This document shows positions 60,128 to 64,000 of a DNA stretch of 64,000 bases, piece by piece (the first letter of the stretch is position 1; each line of letters opens with the position of its first letter). The notes under the pieces were generated by a model. The model had not been told where the DNA came from. It did no database searches and saw nothing but the letters and a program-made list of their open reading frames with translations. This DNA is from Liquidambar formosana (lineage: Eukaryota; Streptophyta; Magnoliopsida; Saxifragales; Altingiaceae), in contig CM077820.1 of NCBI GenBank assembly GCA_039720395.1, forward strand, positions 11,927,848 to 11,991,847, in the 5' to 3' direction. The position numbers and the translations under genes were made by a program.

Positions 60128-62411
60128 ATGACAATGGCTCGTTCACAGGCAATGAAAAGAAGACGGGTCAAGAGGCCTCGTTTTCATTCGGCCATTGCTT
60201 TGCTTCCCAATGAATTGGTGATCCAAGTCCTAGGTCGTGTCGCCGCCGCCTCCCACACTGATTTATTCAATGCCAAGTTAAGGTGTGTATATATATAGGA
60301 ATATATAACAAAAAAAAAAAAAAAAAAAGGTTCTTTTTTCTCCTCCTCCTCCTTCTTCATGATCATGGGCTGGCTTTAATTTATTTTATTTTTAAGTCGT
60401 CATTTATTTATATATTTTTGCAGCTGCAAGCTTTTTCATGAAGTATCTGATGATACGTACGTGTATCAGCAAGTGTCGCTCGAAAGGTTTCCAGTAGTTC
60501 CATGGCCTACAAGTGAACAAGCTTCTTCCTTCTTCGAAAAGTGCAAGGAGTGTGGCAACCCAGAGGCCTTGTATAGGCAAGGACTGGTACATATCCATCC
60601 TCCTTTTTCTTTTTCTTCCCCTTTTTCTTTTTCCTTTTTTTTCTTTTTCTTTTTTTTTTTTTTTTAATTTTAAATGTGGAACCCCAATCCCACTGTTGAC
60701 TGTTCGTGGGACCGGGACTCGAACTCGAAATCAAGACATCCAAGTATGACATCCTAAAGGATTGCCAACTGAGCTACTAGCGCGGGTATATATGGATCTT
60801 TTACTCCTACTAACGAAAAACAAATTTTAATTTATTGTTTGGAACCTAATAAAATTCAGACTTCCACCCAACAAACCTGAGTGAATTACCAGGCTTATAT
60901 AGTTTAGGAAAGGTATTCAAAATTTTTTATTTACCAAAAATGCATCATTTAAAATTTTCTTTCCTTTTCTATTTCCTTTATCTCAGAAACCAAACATGGG
61001 TTAACACAAAAATAGAATTTTTTTTTTTAAAAAAAAAATATTTGAATTTGCAATAGTCTGCAAAAATTCGAAGTAAACACAAAAAGATGCTTCAAGGCCC
61101 AGAACAAGTTTTGCAGTGTAGGCAGGGGTACCATACCATGCCATCATTGTGATTCTCTGTGAGCCTAAGGAATTAAATGATCCCACATTGTTGTGCTAGA
61201 ATGTTTTTTTCATGCCAAAGAGAACCGGAGAATGTTTTCATTTCAAGCCCATTGCTGTGAATCTGTGATTTTCTTTTGGGCCCAACAATGGTCTGCTGCC
61301 CACAGGAATGCCAGTATGCCACCCATCGGATGGCTCTAGTTATCATTGTTTGGTTGCCCAAATTGAAAAGCCTGTAGTGGCAGAAACTGGCAAAGGAATA
61401 GTTCAAACAATATCATCTAGACTAATTTGTTTGCGTTTGGTGTGAGGGGTGGTGCATCCTTAGGAGGGGTTTATTTGTTTCTTTGGTGTATTATGGGTTT
61501 TTCCTTGTATTTTGGGCAGCGTTTCCATCTTAATAAAATTAAATTTGTGGATCAAAAAAAAAAAAAAAAAATCTAGCCTAATTTGTTATGGTTTTTTAAT
61601 TTTTTTTATTTTATTAATAGATTTGATATATTTATAGTTACTAGCTAGTGTAATTCTTCCCCCCCCCCCCCCCCCCCCCCCCCCGCCCCCCTCTCTTAAA
61701 ACTATAATGATAACAATATGATCTTAAGAACAAAACTATGACAATAATGACAATATGATCTAGAATTCCATACCATCCAATACTGTTTAATAGTAACTAT
61801 AAATCCCAATCAATTTTTTTTTTCTTCATTTTTAGCAATAACAGACCGTCATGCAAGTTGTACTCTCATTACTAAAGTTCTGCTAGTACTATTATATTAG
61901 ATCGAGTTTTATAATGAAGTTCGGGTTGCATTGTATTAGTGAATCATATATGACCCTTGTGGTCTAGTTTTTTAACAACTATTTGTTATGTTTTATTCAG
62001 ATTGAGTATTTTGATCACATGAGATTGGAATTGGGGCTCCAGTGTATAAAGAGGGCTGCAAACTTGGGACACGTCGAAGCTTCATATATTCTTGGCATTA
62101 TCCTACTTTGCAGTGGGGAAGAGTTCAGGCAACAAGCCATACAACTTCTCGACAGCATTCGAAATTCAAGAGTGACAAAAGTAGGAGAGTGTCGCAAGAA
62201 ATTGAAAGCCACATTAAGGGGAATGTGGGTAATGAATAAGCTTAATCCGAAACAAAAACCTATGGAGTGTAAAATGCGAGATCAACACAAGAGAACAAAA
62301 GGGTGGTCAACTGAGGATGACGATGATCTGCATTGCCAAGCTTGTGGATTTGACTGTGAAGTAATTAGTTTTTGCAATGGTTTGAAAGGTCACAAGTGTT
62401 TCTACTTTTAG
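60128..62411 (+). CDS. F-box protein with Sel1-like repeat (At2g35280/At1g67623 type)
   Basis: Three exons, 60128-60282, 60424-60586 and 62001-62411, GT-AG, phases consistent; 242 aa. Residues about 15-65 form an F-box (IALLPNELVIQVLGRV ... NAKLSCKLFHEVSDD), which in SCF ubiquitin ligases would bind SKP1. Residues about 90-150 contain CGNPEALYRQGL and GLQCIKRAANLGHVEASYIL, a Sel1-like repeat seen in this plant F-box subfamily. The C-terminus has a Cys/His cluster (HCQACGFDCEV ... FCNGLKGHKC), possibly metal-binding. The start is the first ATG after the CT-rich leader; the next in-frame ATG is two codons on. AATAAA-like TTTAATAAATTAG lies near 62492. Substrate unknown. Intron 2 (1.4 kb) carries a SINE and a truncated LINE. 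Confidence 0.88.
60625..60785 (-). mobile_element. tRNA-derived SINE in intron 2 of the F-box gene
   Basis: The minus strand has box A TAGCTCAGTTGGCAATCC and box B GAGTTCGAGTCCCGG, with an A-rich tail (T/CTTT run about 60600-60665). Too long and without acceptor-stem pairing to be a tRNA gene. No clear target duplication. Confidence 0.65.
61432..61570 (+). mobile_element. 5'-truncated LINE 3' end (139 bp)
   Basis: It ends GTGGATCAAAA plus a long A tail, like the other LINE tails in the window. A 17-bp target duplication with one mismatch flanks it: ATCTAGACTAATTTGTT (61415-61431) and ATCTAGCCTAATTTGTT (61571-61587). Confidence 0.78.
61659..61691. repeat. Poly-C tract in intron 2
   Basis: About 26 C, one G, then more C. 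Length in the assembly is likely approximate. Confidence 0.85.
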
Positions 62412-62509
62412 TTGTTTTTTTTTACTTTGGCCAAGTGCTTTTAGTTGTTCATTCACCCTGTAAAGGCCATGTTTTAAGTGTTTTTGTTTTATTTAATAAA
62501 TTAGATATT

Positions 62510-63196
62510 TAGGTTTTATAATTTCATATTAATTTAAGCCGTGCCTACACATAGTTTTTTTAATTTAAAAATATTGCTACTTTGTCACATGTTATCTTGT
62601 ACGTAGTCCCCAAATTCAAATTTCTACTCCCAATTGGCCCATTCAGAAAGGTAATTAGATCAATCATTGTAGATTTATTGACTTCCTAAATGGGTTAAAT
62701 GAAAGCAAAAACTTAATTGACTTCCAGAAAAACAAAACAATGCTATATACCTCAACTCATTTGTTAAAGTAAGCAAAAGCAAATCAATCACTTATTCGCT
62801 CAAGTATTGTGGCAGTTGGGCTAACCAATTAAAAGTTTGTTAGTAAATTATAATAACTATTCATAATGATTTAATAAGACGGCTGCCATATTAATTAGAC
62901 AAGCAAATTTGGACAAAAAATTGAACTCTTTAATACTGTTCAAAAATTTACCCCATCCAATATACCTTTCTAGCTATTATATGCTTACTTCTCTCCAATT
63001 TGGATAGGAAAATGCTAAAAAGTCAACCTTTTTTACCCAAATCTTCTTGTTCAATTGTGACGCCGTTACCAAATTTTTAAGTGGCTGACACAACTACCAC
63101 ATTAGTCAGAGAAGTAAATTTGGAAAAATGAGTCAAACTTTAGAAGACTCTTCAAAAAATGACAAACATCTAATTAAGGAATATTATTCAACACCC
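62510..63196. other. Intergenic spacer after the F-box gene
   Basis: No gene or recognisable repeat was seen. Confidence 0.5.
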
Positions 63197-63214
63197 AATG
63201 CAAGGGCAACAATC

Positions 63215-63592
63215 TTGCTCTTAGAAATGGCTTAATTAAGGCAAGTCAAAAAGGCATTAGGCGTTTTTAGATTGAAGGTGATTCTAAGTTAGTAATTGAT
63301 GTAATATGTGAAACTATTCGGCATTATTGGTGCATTGATAATCTTGTTCAGGATATTCGAAACCTACTATCTACATTTGATTAGGTGGCTATTAGGCATA
63401 TGTTTAGACAAGCGAATAGGGTTGCTGATTATGTTGCAAGTTTGGGTTATGAATGTAATGATACTTGTATTTGGGAAAATAGGTTTCCTAGAAAACTTTA
63501 GTCACTTATTCAAGAAGATTACCGAAATGTTTCTTTTATTAGATATAAACATTATTTTAATTCTTAATAAGATTTCCTTTCCTTAAAAAAAA
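63215..63592 (+). mobile_element. 5'-truncated LINE with RNase H-like (RVT_3) fragment
   Basis: Frames with a few stops encode RNGLIKASQKGIRRF, IEGDSKLVIDVI, FRQANRVADYVASLGY and CNDTCIWENRFPRKL, the RNase H-like C-terminus found in plant LINE-type elements. It ends in an A run. A perfect 18-bp target duplication, AATGCAAGGGCAACAATC, flanks it at 63197-63214 and 63593-63610, its first two A bases possibly shared with the tail. Confidence 0.88.
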
Positions 63593-63924
63593 AATGCAAG
63601 GGCAACAATCAACTCGTACAAGTGACGGATCATTAAGTCATGTGACATATGTTTTACTCCATAAATTATATATTAATTAATTTTAAAAAACCAAGAAGTT
63701 CAGAGGGCAAGGAAATTAGAGACTAGAAAAAAATCTTTATGAAGAATGTAAACCACTACGAGCACTCACACTAAAAAAATAAAATGAAAAACCCACTACA
63801 AGCACCTTAGCGGCCCAACTTTTAGCACAGGAAAAGGCAGGCCCAAATTCAGACTTCAACTATTAAGCCCAAATTTATGGAACTTCCCAAATCTTATGTC
63901 CAACTTTTCTCCATAAAAGAAGTA

Positions 63925-64000
63925 GGGTAAAATGCAAAAAACTACTCTTAAGTTTAGGATAGATTTCATTTTGGTACCCAAGTTTAAAAGGGGTCAATTA
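63925..64000 (+). mobile_element. Terminus of a further Mutator-like element, running out of the window
   Basis: GGGTAAAATGCAAAAAACT at 63925 matches the first 18 bases of the outer element at 49578. The rest of the element lies beyond the window edge, so only family membership is claimed. Confidence 0.6.

Noticed and set aside
60710..60790. Possible tRNA gene
   Set aside because: Good A and B boxes but no acceptor-stem pairing, and the sequence continues into an A-rich tail; it is a SINE head.

Overview
This window is nuclear DNA from a flowering plant, most likely a woody eudicot. It is AT-rich, its genes have GT-AG introns and plant-type proteins, and the space between genes is packed with plant transposon families. 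No species is claimed. I see no rRNA gene, CRISPR array or bacterial operon.

Layout. (1) 2.6-18.4 kb, minus strand: a 12-exon gene for a RIN2/RIN3-type membrane RING-H2/CUE E3 ubiquitin ligase (582 aa predicted), with a 5'UTR exon near 23.0 kb. Its introns hold a three-LTR TRIM array, a SINE with an exact 17-bp target duplication, a Stowaway MITE, a mosaic of L1-like LINEs and an RTE-like LINE. (2) 23.6 kb, plus strand: a 57-aa microprotein gene resembling STMP1 (short transmembrane mitochondrial protein 1), head to head with the E3 gene across about 400-500 bp. (3) 30.6-32.0 kb, plus: a GDSL esterase/lipase pseudogene that lacks exon 1 and carries a frameshift. (4) 38.0-40.1 kb, minus: an SLC37-type glycerol-3-phosphate transporter gene, complete except for one extra base near its start. 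(5) 60.1-62.4 kb, plus: a three-exon F-box/Sel1-like protein gene (242 aa).

The gene-poor stretches (32-37, 41-60 and 62.5-64 kb) hold mobile DNA. The best-defined piece is a pair of nested Mutator-like elements at 49.58-52.13 kb. The outer one has a perfect 9-bp target duplication and carries a decayed PPR-gene fragment; the inner one sits in a poly-A run of the outer terminal repeat. Another terminus of the same family enters at 63.9 kb. A tandem and mosaic cluster of Helitron-like elements fills 53.4-57.7 kb. MITEs with readable target duplications lie at 0.3, 10.3, 34.6 and 44.5 kb.

The intact genes are not an operon or a pathway. The only arrangement that suggests shared regulation is the divergent E3-ligase/STMP1-like pair. 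All exon models come from reading splice sites and recalled protein families; nothing was searched or aligned by computer.
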